In this document: piece by piece, positions 50,817 to 62,063 of the stretch
How positions within the stretch are numbered: the first letter of the stretch is position 1
Layout: the number at the start of each line of letters is the position of its first letter
Source of the DNA: Nocardioides eburneiflavus
Lineage (GTDB): Bacteria > Actinomycetota > Actinomycetes > Propionibacteriales > Nocardioidaceae
Direction of reading: 5' to 3'
Assembly (NCBI RefSeq): GCF_004785795.1
Contig: NZ_SRRO01000001.1
Location: forward strand, 372,001 to 436,000
DNA: 64,000 nucleotides
Program-made: the position numbers and the translations under genes
The notes under the pieces: model-generated
What the model was told of the DNA's origin: nothing
Database searches by the model: none
The model's input: the letters and a program-made list of their open reading frames with translations, nothing else

Positions 50817-52325
50817 CTACAGTCCCTCGGCAAGCCGGTGGTAGGCGGCGTTCCACCGCAGCTCGCGCTTGAAGGTGCGCGGGGTGGTGTCGTCGTCGAT
50901 CACGACCAGCTCGACGCCGGTCATCTCGGCGAAGTCCTCGAAGACCTCCACGCCGACCGCCTTGGACAGCACCGTGTGGTGCGGCGCCCCGGCCATCAGC
51001 CACGCCTCGGCCGACGTCGACAGCGACGGGCGCGGCTCCCACACCGCGCACGCGACGGGGAGGTTCGGGAGGTCGGCGTCGGGCTCGACGACGTCGATGT
51101 CGTTGACGGTCAGGCGGAACCGGTCGCCCAGGTCGGACAGGCCGGCCACGACCCCGCGGCCCGGGTCGGCGGTGAAGCGGAGGCGTACGGGGTCCTCGCG
51201 GCCACCGATCGACAGCGGGTGCACCTCGAGCGAGGGCTGCTTCGTCGTGATGGTCGGGCACACCTCGAGCATGTGCGCGCCGAGGATCTTCTCCTGCCCC
51301 GGGACCAGGTGGTAGGTGTAGTCCTCCATGAACGACGTGCCACCGGGCAGGCCCGCGGCCATCGTCTTGGTCGCCCGCAACAGCACCGACGTCTTCCAGT
51401 CGCCCTCGCCGCCGAAGCCGTAGCCGTCCGCCATCAGCCGCTGGACCGCGAGGCCCGGCAGCTGGCGCAGCCCGCCCAGGTCCTCGAAGTTCGTCGTGAA
51501 GGCTCCGAAGCCGCCCGCGGTGAGGAACTCGCGCAGCCCCAGCTCGATCCGCGCGCCGTAGCGCAGCGAGTCCTCCCGCTCCGCGCCCGGCAGCAGCTCG
51601 GGCGCCACGGCGTAGGTGTCGGCGTACTCCTGGACCAGCTTGTCGATGTCGGCGTCGGCGACGTCGTCGACCAGCTCGACGAGGTCGTTGACGCCGTAGG
51701 TGTTGACCGAGACGCCGAAGCGCAGCTGCGCCTCGACCTTGTCGCCCTCGGTGACCGCGACGTCGCGCATGTTGTCGCCAAAGCGGGCGAGCCTGAGGTG
51801 CGACAGCTCGTGACGGCCCAGCGCGGCGCGCGCCCACAGCGCGACCCGCTGCACGACGACCGGCGAGTCGACGTGGCCGGCGACGGTCTTGCGGGCGACG
51901 CCGAGGCGCGACTGGATGTAGCCGAACTCCCGGTCTCCGTGCGCGGCCTGGTTGAGGTTCATGAAGTCCATGTCGATGGTCGACCACGGCAGCTCCATGC
52001 CGGCCTGCGTGTGCAGGTGCAGCAGCGGCTTGCGCAGCGCGTCGAGCCCGGCGATCCACATCTTCGCGGGGGAGAAGGTGTGCATCCACGCGATCACGCC
52101 CACGCACGCCGGGTCGGAGTTGGCGTCGAGCATCTGCCGGTGGATCGACGCCGCGTCGAGCAGCACCGGCTTCCACACCACCCTCACCGGCAGGTCGCTG
52201 CCACCCAGGCGGTCGGCGATGGCTTGCGACTGCGACGCCACCTGGTCCAGGGTCTCCGGACCGTAGAGGCCCTGGCTCCCGGTCAGGAACCAGACCTCGG
52301 GGGTGGGTGCGGACGTCATGCTCAT
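50817..52325 (-). CDS. araA: L-arabinose isomerase
   Basis: 502 residues, the usual length. The start [16 protein letters not shown] is strongly conserved. Metal/active-site residues appear in order: Glu in GGEGDWKT, Glu in FMEDYTYH, His in AHMLEVCP, and the His pair in AGAPHHT. It interconverts L-arabinose and L-ribulose in the cytoplasm. Confidence 0.96.
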   Translation of the reverse strand: MSMTSAPTPEVWFLTGSQGLYGPETLDQVASQSQAIADRLGGSDLPVRVVWKPVLLDAASIHRQMLDANSDPACVGVIAWMHTFSPAKMWIAGLDALRKPLLHLHTQAGMELPWSTIDMDFMNLNQAAHGDREFGYIQSRLGVARKTVAGHVDSPVVVQRVALWARAALGRHELSHLRLARFGDNMRDVAVTEGDKVEAQLRFGVSVNTYGVNDLVELVDDVADADIDKLVQEYADTYAVAPELLPGAEREDSLRYGARIELGLREFLTAGGFGAFTTNFEDLGGLRQLPGLAVQRLMADGYGFGGEGDWKTSVLLRATKTMAAGLPGGTSFMEDYTYHLVPGQEKILGAHMLEVCPTITTKQPSLEVHPLSIGGREDPVRLRFTADPGRGVVAGLSDLGDRFRLTVNDIDVVEPDADLPNLPVACAVWEPRPSLSTSAEAWLMAGAPHHTVLSKAVGVEVFEDFAEMTGVELVVIDDDTTPRTFKRELRWNAAYHRLAEGL

Positions 52326-52359
52326 GAGGGCTTCCTTCGTGTGTGAGGGACCGGCACGA

Positions 52360-53037
52360 TCAGCGCTGGCCGTAGACGTTCTGGTAGCGGTCGAACAGTG
52401 CGTCGACGTGGTGCTGCCCGATGGCCACGGGCTCGCCGAGCTGACGGGAGATGTGGACGGTGCGGGCGACGTCCTCGCACATCACGGCCGCCTTGACCGC
52501 CGCGCGGGCGGTCGGGCCGATCGAGAAGACGCCGTGGTTCTGCATCAGCACCGCCGCGGAGCGGCTGCCGCGCAGGGTGTCGACGATCCCGCGGCCGATG
52601 GAGTCGTCGCCGATGATCGCGAACGGTCCGACCGGGATCTCCCCGCCGAACTCGTCGGCTCCCATCGTCAGCACGCACGGCACCGGCTCGGCGCGTGCGG
52701 CCCAGGCCGTGGCGTAGGTCGAGTGGGTGTGCACCACCCCGCCGACCTCGGGCATCTCGCGGTAGACGTACGCCTGCGCCTCGGTGTCCGAGGAGGGGGC
52801 GTGCTCGCCCTCGACCACCTTGCCGGCAAGGTCGCAGACCACCATGTTGTCGGGCGTGAGGTCGTCGTACGACACCCCGCTGGGCTTGATCACGAGCAGG
52901 TCGTGGCCGGGCACCCTCGCGGAGACGTTGCCCGCGGTCCACACCACGAGCTGGTAGCGGGTGAGCTGCTCGTGGAGCGCACACACCTCCTGGCGCAGCG
53001 CGCGGATCGTGTCGGTCACGTCGGCGACGACGGTCAT
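52360..53037 (-). CDS. araD: L-ribulose-5-phosphate 4-epimerase
   Basis: 225 residues from ATG 53037, a class II aldolase fold. [20 protein letters not shown] carries the phosphate loop, [10 protein letters not shown] the zinc His pair, and [10 protein letters not shown] another metal His. It converts L-ribulose 5-phosphate to D-xylulose 5-phosphate. The class II family also holds fuculose aldolases; the araB/araA context decides for araD. Confidence 0.93.
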   Translation of the reverse strand: MTVVADVTDTIRALRQEVCALHEQLTRYQLVVWTAGNVSARVPGHDLLVIKPSGVSYDDLTPDNMVVCDLAGKVVEGEHAPSSDTEAQAYVYREMPEVGGVVHTHSTYATAWAARAEPVPCVLTMGADEFGGEIPVGPFAIIGDDSIGRGIVDTLRGSRSAAVLMQNHGVFSIGPTARAAVKAAVMCEDVARTVHISRQLGEPVAIGQHHVDALFDRYQNVYGQR

Positions 53038-53038
53038 C

Positions 53039-54706
53039 TCAGGCACCCTTCCTCGCAACAGCGTCCCGGCGGATCGCCTTGAGCCGCCGCATGGTCGTGG
53101 TCGCGCGGCCGAAGTGGTCGTGCAGCGCGACGTACTGCTCGAACAGCGGGTCGTACGCCGCGGCGCGCGCCTCGTCGGGCACGAAGACGTGGCGCCGCAC
53201 CTTGCCCATCTGCTTGGCAGCGGCAGGCACGTCGTCGTACGCCCCGGCGGCCACCGCGGCGTGGATCGCGGAGCCGAGCGCGGGGCCCTGCTCGGAGTCG
53301 ATGACCGACAGCGGCAGCCGGGTGACGTCGGCGTAGACCTGCATGAGCAGTGCGTTCTTCTGCAGCCCGCCGGCCACGATGAACTCCTCGACCGGCACCC
53401 CGCTGTCGCGGAAGGTCTCGACGATGACGCGGGTGCCGAAGGCGGTGGCCTCCAGCAGCGCGCGGTAGACGTCCTCGGCACGGGTGGCGAGGGTCTGCCC
53501 GACGACGAGCCCGGAGAGCTCGTGGTCGACGAGCACCGAGCGGTTGCCGGAGTGCCAGTCGAGCGCGACCAGGCCGTGCTCCCCGATCTCCTGCTGCGAG
53601 GCGAGGCGGGTCAGGTGCTCGTGCACCGACTCCCCGGCGGCCGCGGCCGCCTCGACGTAGGACGCGGGCACGCCGTGGTCGACGAACCAGCCGAAGATGT
53701 CGCCGACCCCGCTCTGGCCTGCCTCGTAGCCCCAGAGCCCGTCGACGATGCCGCCGTCGACGACGCCGCACATGCCGGGCACCTCGCGCAGCACCTCGGC
53801 GTTCATCACGTGGCACGTCGAGGTGCCCATGATCGCGACCATCTGGCCGGACCCGACGGCCTGCGCAGCGGGCGCGGTGACGTGGGCGTCGACGTTGCCG
53901 ACGGCGACCGCGATGCCCTCGGGCAGACCGGTCCACGCGGCCGCCTCGGCAGTCAGCGTGCCGGCCTTCTCGCCGAGCGCGCCGATGCTGTGCTCGAGCT
54001 TGTCGGTGACGAAGTCACCGAAGCCCGGCGAGAGGGCGGCGAGGAACTCCGGCGACGGGTACGCCCCGTCCTGACGGATGCCTTTGTAGCCGGCCGTGCA
54101 CGCGTTGCGGACGTACGTCCCGCAGAGCTGCCACACGATCCAGTCGGCGGCCTCGACCCAGTGCTCCATCCGGTCGTAGAGGTCGCGGTCCTCCTCGAAG
54201 AGCTGGAGCCCCTTGGCGAACTCCCACTCCGAGGAGATCAGCCCGCCGTAGCGCGGCAGCCACGGCTCGGCGCGGTCGCGCGCAAGCTGGTTGATGCGGT
54301 CGGCCTGGCCCTGGGCGGCGTGGTGCTTCCACAGCTTGACGTAGGCGTGCGGCCGGTCGGCGAGGCCGTCGACCTCGTTGAGCGGGGTGCCGTCGGCGAG
54401 CGTCGGCACCATCGTGCAGGCGGTGAAGTCGGTGGCGATGCCGATCACCTGCGCCGGGTCGATGCCGGCCGCCTCCACGGCGGCCGGGACGGCGACGCGC
54501 AGCACCTCGCGGTAGTCCTCGGGCACCTGCAGCGCCCACTCCGGCGGCAGCAGCACCTCGGTGCCCGGCAGGGCCCGCTCGAGCACGGCGTGCGGGTAGG
54601 GGTGCACGCCGGTGCCGAGCTCGGCGCCGTCGGAGACGCGTACGACGACCGCGCGTCCGGACAGCGTGCCGTAGTCGACGCCGACGACGTACTGCTCAGA
54701 TGACAT
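53039..54706 (-). CDS. araB: ribulokinase
   Basis: 555 residues from ATG 54706. It is a FGGY-type carbohydrate kinase with GVDYGTLSGRAVVVRV at the start, GIATDFTACTMVP, and the phosphate motif IMGTSTCHVMNA. It phosphorylates L-ribulose. Its ATG overlaps the LacI stop by one base (TGATG), and one base separates its stop from the araD start. Confidence 0.95.
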   Translation of the reverse strand: MSSEQYVVGVDYGTLSGRAVVVRVSDGAELGTGVHPYPHAVLERALPGTEVLLPPEWALQVPEDYREVLRVAVPAAVEAAGIDPAQVIGIATDFTACTMVPTLADGTPLNEVDGLADRPHAYVKLWKHHAAQGQADRINQLARDRAEPWLPRYGGLISSEWEFAKGLQLFEEDRDLYDRMEHWVEAADWIVWQLCGTYVRNACTAGYKGIRQDGAYPSPEFLAALSPGFGDFVTDKLEHSIGALGEKAGTLTAEAAAWTGLPEGIAVAVGNVDAHVTAPAAQAVGSGQMVAIMGTSTCHVMNAEVLREVPGMCGVVDGGIVDGLWGYEAGQSGVGDIFGWFVDHGVPASYVEAAAAAGESVHEHLTRLASQQEIGEHGLVALDWHSGNRSVLVDHELSGLVVGQTLATRAEDVYRALLEATAFGTRVIVETFRDSGVPVEEFIVAGGLQKNALLMQVYADVTRLPLSVIDSEQGPALGSAIHAAVAAGAYDDVPAAAKQMGKVRRHVFVPDEARAAAYDPLFEQYVALHDHFGRATTTMRRLKAIRRDAVARKGA

Positions 54707-55746
54707 CAGGAGGTCCTCTCGACGGGTGCGGCGCTGCTGGCGCGCACCACGAGCTCGGGCTTGATCAGTCGGTCGGGGCCGGCCTCGCCGGCGAGGGCGG
54801 CGCGCAGGATCTCGATCGCGCGGCGGCCGACGGCCTCGAAGTCCTGGCGGACCGTGGTCAGCGGCGGGATCAGGTACGCCGCCTCGGGGATGTCGTCGAA
54901 GCCGACGACGCTGACGCCGCGGGGGCCGGTCGGCACGGCGCGGCCGGCCTCGCTGAGCGCGCGCAGCAGGCCCAGCGCCATCTGGTCGTTGGCGCAGAAG
55001 ACGGCCGTGACGTCCTGGCGCTCCGCGATCCCGCGGCCGAGCTCGAAGCCGCTGGCGGCCGACCAGTCGCCGGTCACGTGCTGCGAGGGCCGCAGCCCCG
55101 CGGCGTACATGGCGTCCTGCCAGCCCCGGAGGCGGGCCCGCGCCTCGGTCCACTCCTGAGGACCGGCGAGGTGGACGATGTCGGTGTGGCCGAGCTCGAT
55201 CAGGTGCCGGGTGCCGAGCTCGGCGCCGGCGACCTGGTCGACGCCGACGGTCCAGCGGGCGTTGGCGGGGTCACCCTCGACGACGATCACCGGGACGCCC
55301 CACTGCTCCTGGGCCCGCGCGACCTCGACGGCGTCGTTGGTCGCGTGGATGAGGACGATGCCCTCGACGCCCTGGTTGCGCAGGTGGTCGATGGCGTCGA
55401 CGAGCTCTTCGCGCGTCATGCTCTGGAGGTTGACCGAGCTGACGAAGTAGCCCGCGTCGCGCCCGGCCGCCTGGATGGTGCGGTGCACCGTCGACGGTCC
55501 CCAGTAGCCGCTCTTGGAGCCGATCACGCCGATCGTCGCGGACTTGCGGGTGACCAGCGCGCGGGCCGCGGTGTTGGGACGGTAGCCGAGCTGCCGGATC
55601 GCCTCCTCGACCTTCTCGCGGGTGGCGGGGCGCAGGTTGTCCTGCCCGTTGATGACCCGCGACACGGTCTGGTGCGACACCCCGGCCAGCCGGGCGACGT
55701 CGGCCATCACGGGAGTACGCCGGACGGTGGGCTCGGCCTCGATCAT
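54706..55746 (-). CDS. LacI-family regulator inside the arabinose operon
   Basis: 346 residues. The HTH is at about residues 15-60 (ADVARLAGVSHQTVSRVINGQDNLRPATREKVEEAIRQLGYRPNTAARAL), and the sugar-binding core follows. The recognition helix SHQTVSRV is one residue from that of E. coli LacI (SYQTVSRV), which matches the lac-like operators at 30261, 30351 and 60509. It is therefore the best candidate repressor of the arabinose/arabinan genes. Start and stop overlap the neighbours by four and one bases. Confidence 0.9.
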   Translation of the reverse strand: MIEAEPTVRRTPVMADVARLAGVSHQTVSRVINGQDNLRPATREKVEEAIRQLGYRPNTAARALVTRKSATIGVIGSKSGYWGPSTVHRTIQAAGRDAGYFVSSVNLQSMTREELVDAIDHLRNQGVEGIVLIHATNDAVEVARAQEQWGVPVIVVEGDPANARWTVGVDQVAGAELGTRHLIELGHTDIVHLAGPQEWTEARARLRGWQDAMYAAGLRPSQHVTGDWSAASGFELGRGIAERQDVTAVFCANDQMALGLLRALSEAGRAVPTGPRGVSVVGFDDIPEAAYLIPPLTTVRQDFEAVGRRAIEILRAALAGEAGPDRLIKPELVVRASSAAPVERTS

Positions 55747-56756
55747 GCGCGTCGCCTGGTGGCGAAGCGCTGCACGATCACGAAGGCCAGGAGCAGCACG
55801 CCGGTGATGATGCGGATCCAGTAGGAGCTGAGGGTGCCGTCGAAGGAGATGAGGGTCTTGATGATGCCGAGCACCAGCACGCCGAGCAGCGAGCCGATCA
55901 CGTAGCCGCGACCGCCGGTGAGGAGCGTGCCGCCGATGACGACCGCGGCGATGGCGTCGAGCTCCATGCCGATCGCGTGCAGGCTGTTGCCCGAGAGGAT
56001 GTAGAGGGAGAACAGCAGCCCGGCCAGCGCGGCGCAGAAGCCGCTGATGACGTAGACGCCGACCTTGGTCGCCGCGACCCGCAGGCCCATCAGCATCGCC
56101 GAGGCCTCGTTGCCGCCGATGGCGTAGACCGTGCGGCCGAAGCGGGTGCGCGCCAGCACGTACGCCGCGACGGCGACCGTGGCGAGCGCGATGATCGCGG
56201 TCCAGCGGACGTAGTAGTCGCCGAGGTAGACGGTCCTGAACGCGAGCTCGGTGAAGGTGGGGTCCTTGATCGAGATCGACTCGACGCTGATCAGGTAGGT
56301 GATGCCGCGGGCGAGGAACAGCCCGGCGAGCGTCGCGATGAACGGCTGGATGTCGAAGTAGTGGATGAGCAGGCCCATCAGCAGCCCGAGCAGCGTGCCG
56401 GTCGCGAGCACGGCGGCCATCGAGGCGTACGGCGACCAGCCGAGCTCGAGCGTCTTCGCCGCGATCATCGTCGACAGCGCCACGACCGAGCCGACCGACA
56501 GGTCGATGCCGCCGGTGAGGATGACGAAGGTCATGCCCACGCCGAGCACGATGAGGAAGGCGTTGTCGATCAGCAGGCTGAGGAGGACCTGGGGGTCGGT
56601 GAGGCCGTCATAGCGCATCCCGCCGACGCCGAAGAGACCGACGAAGAGCGCCGCGGTCGCGATGATCGGCAGGTAGCGGTTCGGTGGACGGTAGGTCCGC
56701 ACCCGGTCCCAGGTCGAGGCACGATCCGAGGAAGGGGGGACGGTGATGGCGCTCAT
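55743..56756 (-). CDS. ABC sugar transporter permease 2 (YjfF-like)
   Basis: 337 residues from ATG 56756 with about nine helices. GGIDLSVGSVVALSTM, ALAGLLFSLYI and GGTLLTGGRGYVIGSLLG match the RbsC/YjfF group. It pairs with the permease encoded upstream, overlapping it by four bases (ATGA). Confidence 0.9.
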   Translation of the reverse strand: MSAITVPPSSDRASTWDRVRTYRPPNRYLPIIATAALFVGLFGVGGMRYDGLTDPQVLLSLLIDNAFLIVLGVGMTFVILTGGIDLSVGSVVALSTMIAAKTLELGWSPYASMAAVLATGTLLGLLMGLLIHYFDIQPFIATLAGLFLARGITYLISVESISIKDPTFTELAFRTVYLGDYYVRWTAIIALATVAVAAYVLARTRFGRTVYAIGGNEASAMLMGLRVAATKVGVYVISGFCAALAGLLFSLYILSGNSLHAIGMELDAIAAVVIGGTLLTGGRGYVIGSLLGVLVLGIIKTLISFDGTLSSYWIRIITGVLLLAFVIVQRFATRRRA

Positions 56757-57794
56757 GCGGTGACTCCGTTCGCGAGTGTTGGGGCGCCCGGCCGGCGTAC
56801 GCGCAGCAGGGCGCGCGCCTTCGGCGACTGCAGGAGGCACACGGCGATCACGACGACCGCCTTGAAGAGGTAGTTGACCTCCGAGGGGATCCCGATGTTG
56901 GGGATGGTGCGGGCCAGGGCGGCGATGAACAGCGCCCCGACGAAGGTGCCGGCCAGGGAGAACCGGCCGCCCATCAGCGAGGTGCCGCCGATGACCACCG
57001 CGAGGATCGCGTCGAGCTCGATCCACAGGCCGAGGCTGTTGGCGTTGACGGAGTTGGTGTTGGCCGCGATCACCAGGCCGGCCAGTCCGGCGCACAGCCC
57101 GGAGAAGGCGTAGACGGTCCAGATGATGGTGCGCGCCCGGACGCCGGCGAGCCGGCTGGCCTCGGGGTTGATGCCGACCGCCTCGATGAGCATGCCCAGG
57201 GCCGTACGCCGGGTGAGCAGGGCGGTGAACACCACCATGCCGACCGCGACGAGGAACGCCAGCGGGAGCGTGAGGACGAAGCCGGAGGCGAGGTCGCTGA
57301 ACCACGGGTTGTTGACCGTCGTGATCTGGCCATCGGTGATCGCCATCGAGATGCCGCGCCCGGCGACCATGAGGATCAGCGTGGCGATGATCGGCTGGAT
57401 CCCGAGGACGGAGACGAGCAGGCCGTTCCAGGCGCCGAGGACGATGCAGACGACGATCGCGTAGGTCATGGCCATGACGGCGGTGCTCAGGGCGGCCTCG
57501 TCGGCGGCGCCGATGATCCGGGTGCAGGCGACGGCTGCGGCGATGGCGGCGATCGCGCCGACGGAGAGGTCGATGCCGCGGGTGGCGATGACCAGGGTCA
57601 TGCCGAGCGCGACGAGCATCACCGGCGCGCTGTTGCGCATGATGTCGATGACGTTGCCGTAGAGGTGACCGTCCTGCATGCGCACGTCGAGGAACGCCGG
57701 CTTGGCGATGACGTTGACAGCCAGCAGCACCAGCAGCGCGAGGACGGGCCACAGGAGCTGGTGGCGAAGCACGCGCTGGGCGAGGGTCGGGTTC

Positions 57795-57802
<8 letters not shown>
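56753..57802 (-). CDS. ABC sugar transporter permease 1 (YtfT-like)
   Basis: 349 residues with about nine helices and RGIDLSVGAIAAIAAAVAC and GGTSLMGGRFSLAGTFVGAL as RbsC-family signatures. It forms the channel with the other permease. The ATG at 57802 lies inside the end of the ATPase gene (eight bases overlap). Confidence 0.9.
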
Positions 57803-59369
<1,567 letters not shown>

Positions 59370-59402
59370 CTCGTTCCTCTCTGGGTGGTGCCGTGCTCCC
59401 GA

Positions 59403-59434
59403 GGCCGCACCCCCGGGGTGCGGCCCGGGGGTGC
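59403..59434 (-). terminator. intercistronic hairpin between sugar-binding protein and ATPase genes
   Basis: GGCCGCACC (59403-59411) and GGTGCGGCC (59417-59425) form a nine-base stem with loop CCCGG. An alternative, partly overlapping pairing uses 59407-59416 with 59425-59434. Such hairpins after a binding-protein gene reduce expression of the downstream genes and stabilise the upstream message. Confidence 0.7.
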
Positions 59435-59448
59435 GGCTGATCCGTGGA

Positions 59449-60447
59449 TCAGTACTGCCGGTCGGGCAGGACCTCCTTGGCCTGCTCCTGGGTGAAGGCG
59501 CTCTCCTCGGTCACGACGCGCTCGGGGACCTCCTCGCCGTCGAGGACCTTCTTGGCCAGGTCCATCAGCTGGGGACCGAGCAGCGGGTTGCACTCGACGA
59601 TGTAGTTGATCTTGCCGTCGGCGAGGGCCTGCATGCCGTCCTTGACCGCGTCGATCGTGATGATCTGGATGTCCTTGCCGGGCTCGAGGCCGGCGGCCTC
59701 GATGGCCTCGATGGCACCCAGGCCCATGTCGTCGTTGTGGGCGAAGACCACGTCGATCGAGTCGTCGGACTGCAGGAAGGACTCCATGACCTGCTTGCCG
59801 CCGTCGCGGGTGAAGTCGCCGGTCTGCGACGCGGTGACCTCGATGGTGTCGTCCGCGGCGATCTTGTCGGCGAAGCCCTCTGCGCGGTCGATCGCGGGAG
59901 CGGCACCGGTGGTGCCCTCGAGCTGGACCACGTTGACGGTGCCGTCACCGTCGACGTCGGCCTCCTTGGCGTTCTCGACGAGCCACTCGCCGGCCTTCTC
60001 GCCCTCGAGGACGAAGTCGGAGCCGAGGAAGGTCTCGTAGAGGGAGGTGTCCTCCACGTCGACCGCGCGGTCGGTGAGGATGACCGGGATGCCGGCCGCC
60101 TTGGCCTCCTGGAGGACGGCGTCGAAGCCGGTCTCCACCACCGGGCTGAAGGCGATGACGTCGACCTTCTGCTGGATGTAGGAGCGGATCGCCTGGATCT
60201 GGTTCTCCTGCTTGCCCTGGGCGTCGGTGAACTTGAGGTCGATGCCCTCGGCCTCAGCCGTCTCCTGGATGGACTTCGTGTTGGCCGTGCGCCAGCCGCT
60301 CTCCGCGCCGACCTGCGCGAAGCCCATCGTGATCGTGCCGTCGTCGTCGCCGCCGGAGCCCGACTCGGCGTTGCTGCTGCCGCAGCTGGTGAGAGCGAAG
60401 GTGCTCAGAGAGATCGCCGTTGCGGCGACCAGGGTCTTCTTCACCAC
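59449..60447 (-). CDS. ABC sugar-binding lipoprotein, YtfQ-like
   Basis: 332 residues from GTG 60447, with GGAGGA six bases upstream. The signal peptide ends with lipobox ALTSC at about residue 22. The mature protein resembles the galactofuranose-binding YtfQ group: MGFAQVGAESGWRTANTKSIQE, VIAFSPVVETGFDAVLQEAKAAGIPVILTDR, HNDDMGLGAIEAIEAAG. YtfQ prefers furanose sugars, so this one may import arabinofuranose released by the secreted enzymes. Confidence 0.9.
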   Translation of the reverse strand: MVKKTLVAATAISLSTFALTSCGSSNAESGSGGDDDGTITMGFAQVGAESGWRTANTKSIQETAEAEGIDLKFTDAQGKQENQIQAIRSYIQQKVDVIAFSPVVETGFDAVLQEAKAAGIPVILTDRAVDVEDTSLYETFLGSDFVLEGEKAGEWLVENAKEADVDGDGTVNVVQLEGTTGAAPAIDRAEGFADKIAADDTIEVTASQTGDFTRDGGKQVMESFLQSDDSIDVVFAHNDDMGLGAIEAIEAAGLEPGKDIQIITIDAVKDGMQALADGKINYIVECNPLLGPQLMDLAKKVLDGEEVPERVVTEESAFTQEQAKEVLPDRQY

Positions 60448-60506
60448 TGTCTTTCCTCCACATCAAAGGGGCTGTCTCGCCCGTGTGACCGGTGTCACGT
60501 GCCACG

Positions 60507-60535
60507 AGTGTGAGCGCTAACATTCCGCTCGTCAA
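60507..60535 (-). promoter_or_regulatory. arabinose operon promoter with LacI-type operator
   Basis: On the minus strand TTGACG (60535-60530), a 17-base spacer and CACACT (60512-60507) form the promoter. TGTGAGCGCTAACA (60509-60522, plus strand) covers the -10 and spacer. The same -35, spacing and -10 are used at 30282-30259. Confidence 0.82.
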
Positions 60536-60564
60536 GCCTTCTCAACAGAATCTCTCACACCAGA

Positions 60565-60578
60565 TGTGAACGTTCACC
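60565..60578. promoter_or_regulatory. second LacI-type operator near the HTH gene
   Basis: TGTGAACGTTCACC, a near-perfect palindrome related to the operator at 60509, lies 43 bases away and 28 bases before the HTH gene start. It may act as an auxiliary operator or control the HTH gene. Confidence 0.6.
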
Positions 60579-60605
60579 CAGAACGGGCACGAGGCAGGAG
60601 CCGTG

Positions 60606-61006
60606 ATGGAGACGCTCGCCCCGGACGTACGCGGCCACGGCCTGCGCCCGCTGCGGCGCGGCGCCGGGCTGCCGGTCAGGCGCATCGCGCAGCACCTCGG
60701 CGTGCGCGAGTCGACGGTCTACAACTGGGAGTCAGGCCGCGTCCGGATCCCCGGCGACCACCTGCCCGGGCTGGCGTCGCTGCTCGGCACCTCGCCCCCC
60801 GTCCTCGTCCCGGTGCTGCGCTCCTCTCCCCCGCCCGTCGCGCGCGGACCGGTGCCGCCGCTGCGGCGGCTGCGGCGGCGTACCGCGTGCCGGTCGCGCG
60901 GGTGGCCGCCCTCGCCGGGGTGCCGAGCAGGCGTTCGCGCGAGCGGCTGGAGCGCCTCCACGGCCTGTCGGCCGGTGCGTTGCTGGCGGCCTACCCGGGC
61001 GGTTGA
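60606..61006 (+). pseudogene. helix-turn-helix regulator, frameshifted
   Basis: The frame from ATG 60606 gives a Cro/XRE-like HTH (LPVRRIAQHLGVRESTVYNWESGRVRIPGDHLPGLASLLG). Near 60850-60880, in a GCG/GGC-rich stretch, the sense frame switches to one ending PVARVAALAGVPSRRSRERLERLHGLSAGALLAAYPGG with a stop at 61006. Both parts look like HTH modules of one small regulator. The shift may be a sequencing error. The end overlaps the convergent LacI gene by 16 bases. Confidence 0.6.
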
Positions 61007-62028
61007 GGGCGGGCGGCGGTGGACCGGCGGACCGTCAGCGTCGGCATGATCGGGTCGAGCGTGGCCTCGTCCTCACCGCGCACGGCGCCGAGCGCCAGGC
61101 TCAGGGCCCGGCGGCCGAGCTCGGCGAAGTCCTGGGAGACCGTGGTGAGCGCCGGCCAGTAGTAGGCCGACTCCGGCACGTCGTCGAAGCCCACGACGCT
61201 CACGTCGTCGGGCACCCGGCGACCGCGCTCGTGGAGGGCGTTGAGGAGACCGAGCGCCATCGGGTCGTTGCCGGCGAAGACCGCCGTGACGTCGGGGTCG
61301 TCGGCGATGAGGAGCCCCGCGCGGTGGCCGCTCTCCGGTGACCAGTCGCCCTCGAGCTCGGGGCCCGGCAGCAGCCCGCGCTCCTCGTGCGCGCGGCGCC
61401 AGCCGGCCCGGCGCTGCTCGGCCTCCACCCAGTCGGCCGGGCCGGCGACGTGGGCGACGTGGCGGTGGCCGAGGTCGAGCAGGTGGCCCACGGCGAGCTC
61501 GGCGCCCGCCTGCTGGTCGATGCCCGCGGACAGGGGCGTCCCGGCCACGACGCCCTGCACCGTCACGATGGGGATGGAGAGCTGGAGGGACTGCGTCATC
61601 TCGGCGGCCTCGCGGTGCGCGACCGCGACGACGATCGCCTCGACGGCCTGGTCGAGCAGCCGCTCGACGGCGTTGTCGAGCATCTCGGCGGAGAACTCGG
61701 GCAGCCCGACGAGCGAGACGTCCCAGCCCTCGGCGTAGCCCGCCTCCTGCACGCCCAGCGCGATCATGCTCGGCCCGTGCAGGCCGAGGTGCGCGGTGAC
61801 CATGCCGATGCGGCGGGACCGGTTGGTGGCGAGGAGCCGCGCCGCGAAGTTGCGCCGGTAGCCGAGCTCCTCGATCGCGGCGAGCACCCGCAGGCGCGTC
61901 TCCTCCTTGACCAGCGAGGCGTCGTTGAGCACGCGCGACACCGTCTGGTGCGAGACGCCAGCGACCGCGGCTACCTGCGCCATGCTCGGCGACCTGCCTG
62001 CTCCTCGACGGCTGCCGTTGTCCCCCAT
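60991..62028 (-). CDS. second LacI-family regulator
   Basis: 345 residues. The HTH is at about residues 15-60 (SMAQVAAVAGVSHQTVSRVLNDASLVKEETRLRVLAAIEELGYRRNFAARLL), and the sugar-binding core follows. The recognition helix is identical to that of the ara-operon regulator (SHQTVSRV), so both could bind the same operators. It may sense a different inducer or counteract the first regulator. Confidence 0.88.
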   Translation of the reverse strand: MGDNGSRRGAGRSPSMAQVAAVAGVSHQTVSRVLNDASLVKEETRLRVLAAIEELGYRRNFAARLLATNRSRRIGMVTAHLGLHGPSMIALGVQEAGYAEGWDVSLVGLPEFSAEMLDNAVERLLDQAVEAIVVAVAHREAAEMTQSLQLSIPIVTVQGVVAGTPLSAGIDQQAGAELAVGHLLDLGHRHVAHVAGPADWVEAEQRRAGWRRAHEERGLLPGPELEGDWSPESGHRAGLLIADDPDVTAVFAGNDPMALGLLNALHERGRRVPDDVSVVGFDDVPESAYYWPALTTVSQDFAELGRRALSLALGAVRGEDEATLDPIMPTLTVRRSTAARPQPPG

Positions 62029-62063
62029 GCGCGCATCCTAGGGCGAGGGACGAGTCGTTCGGG

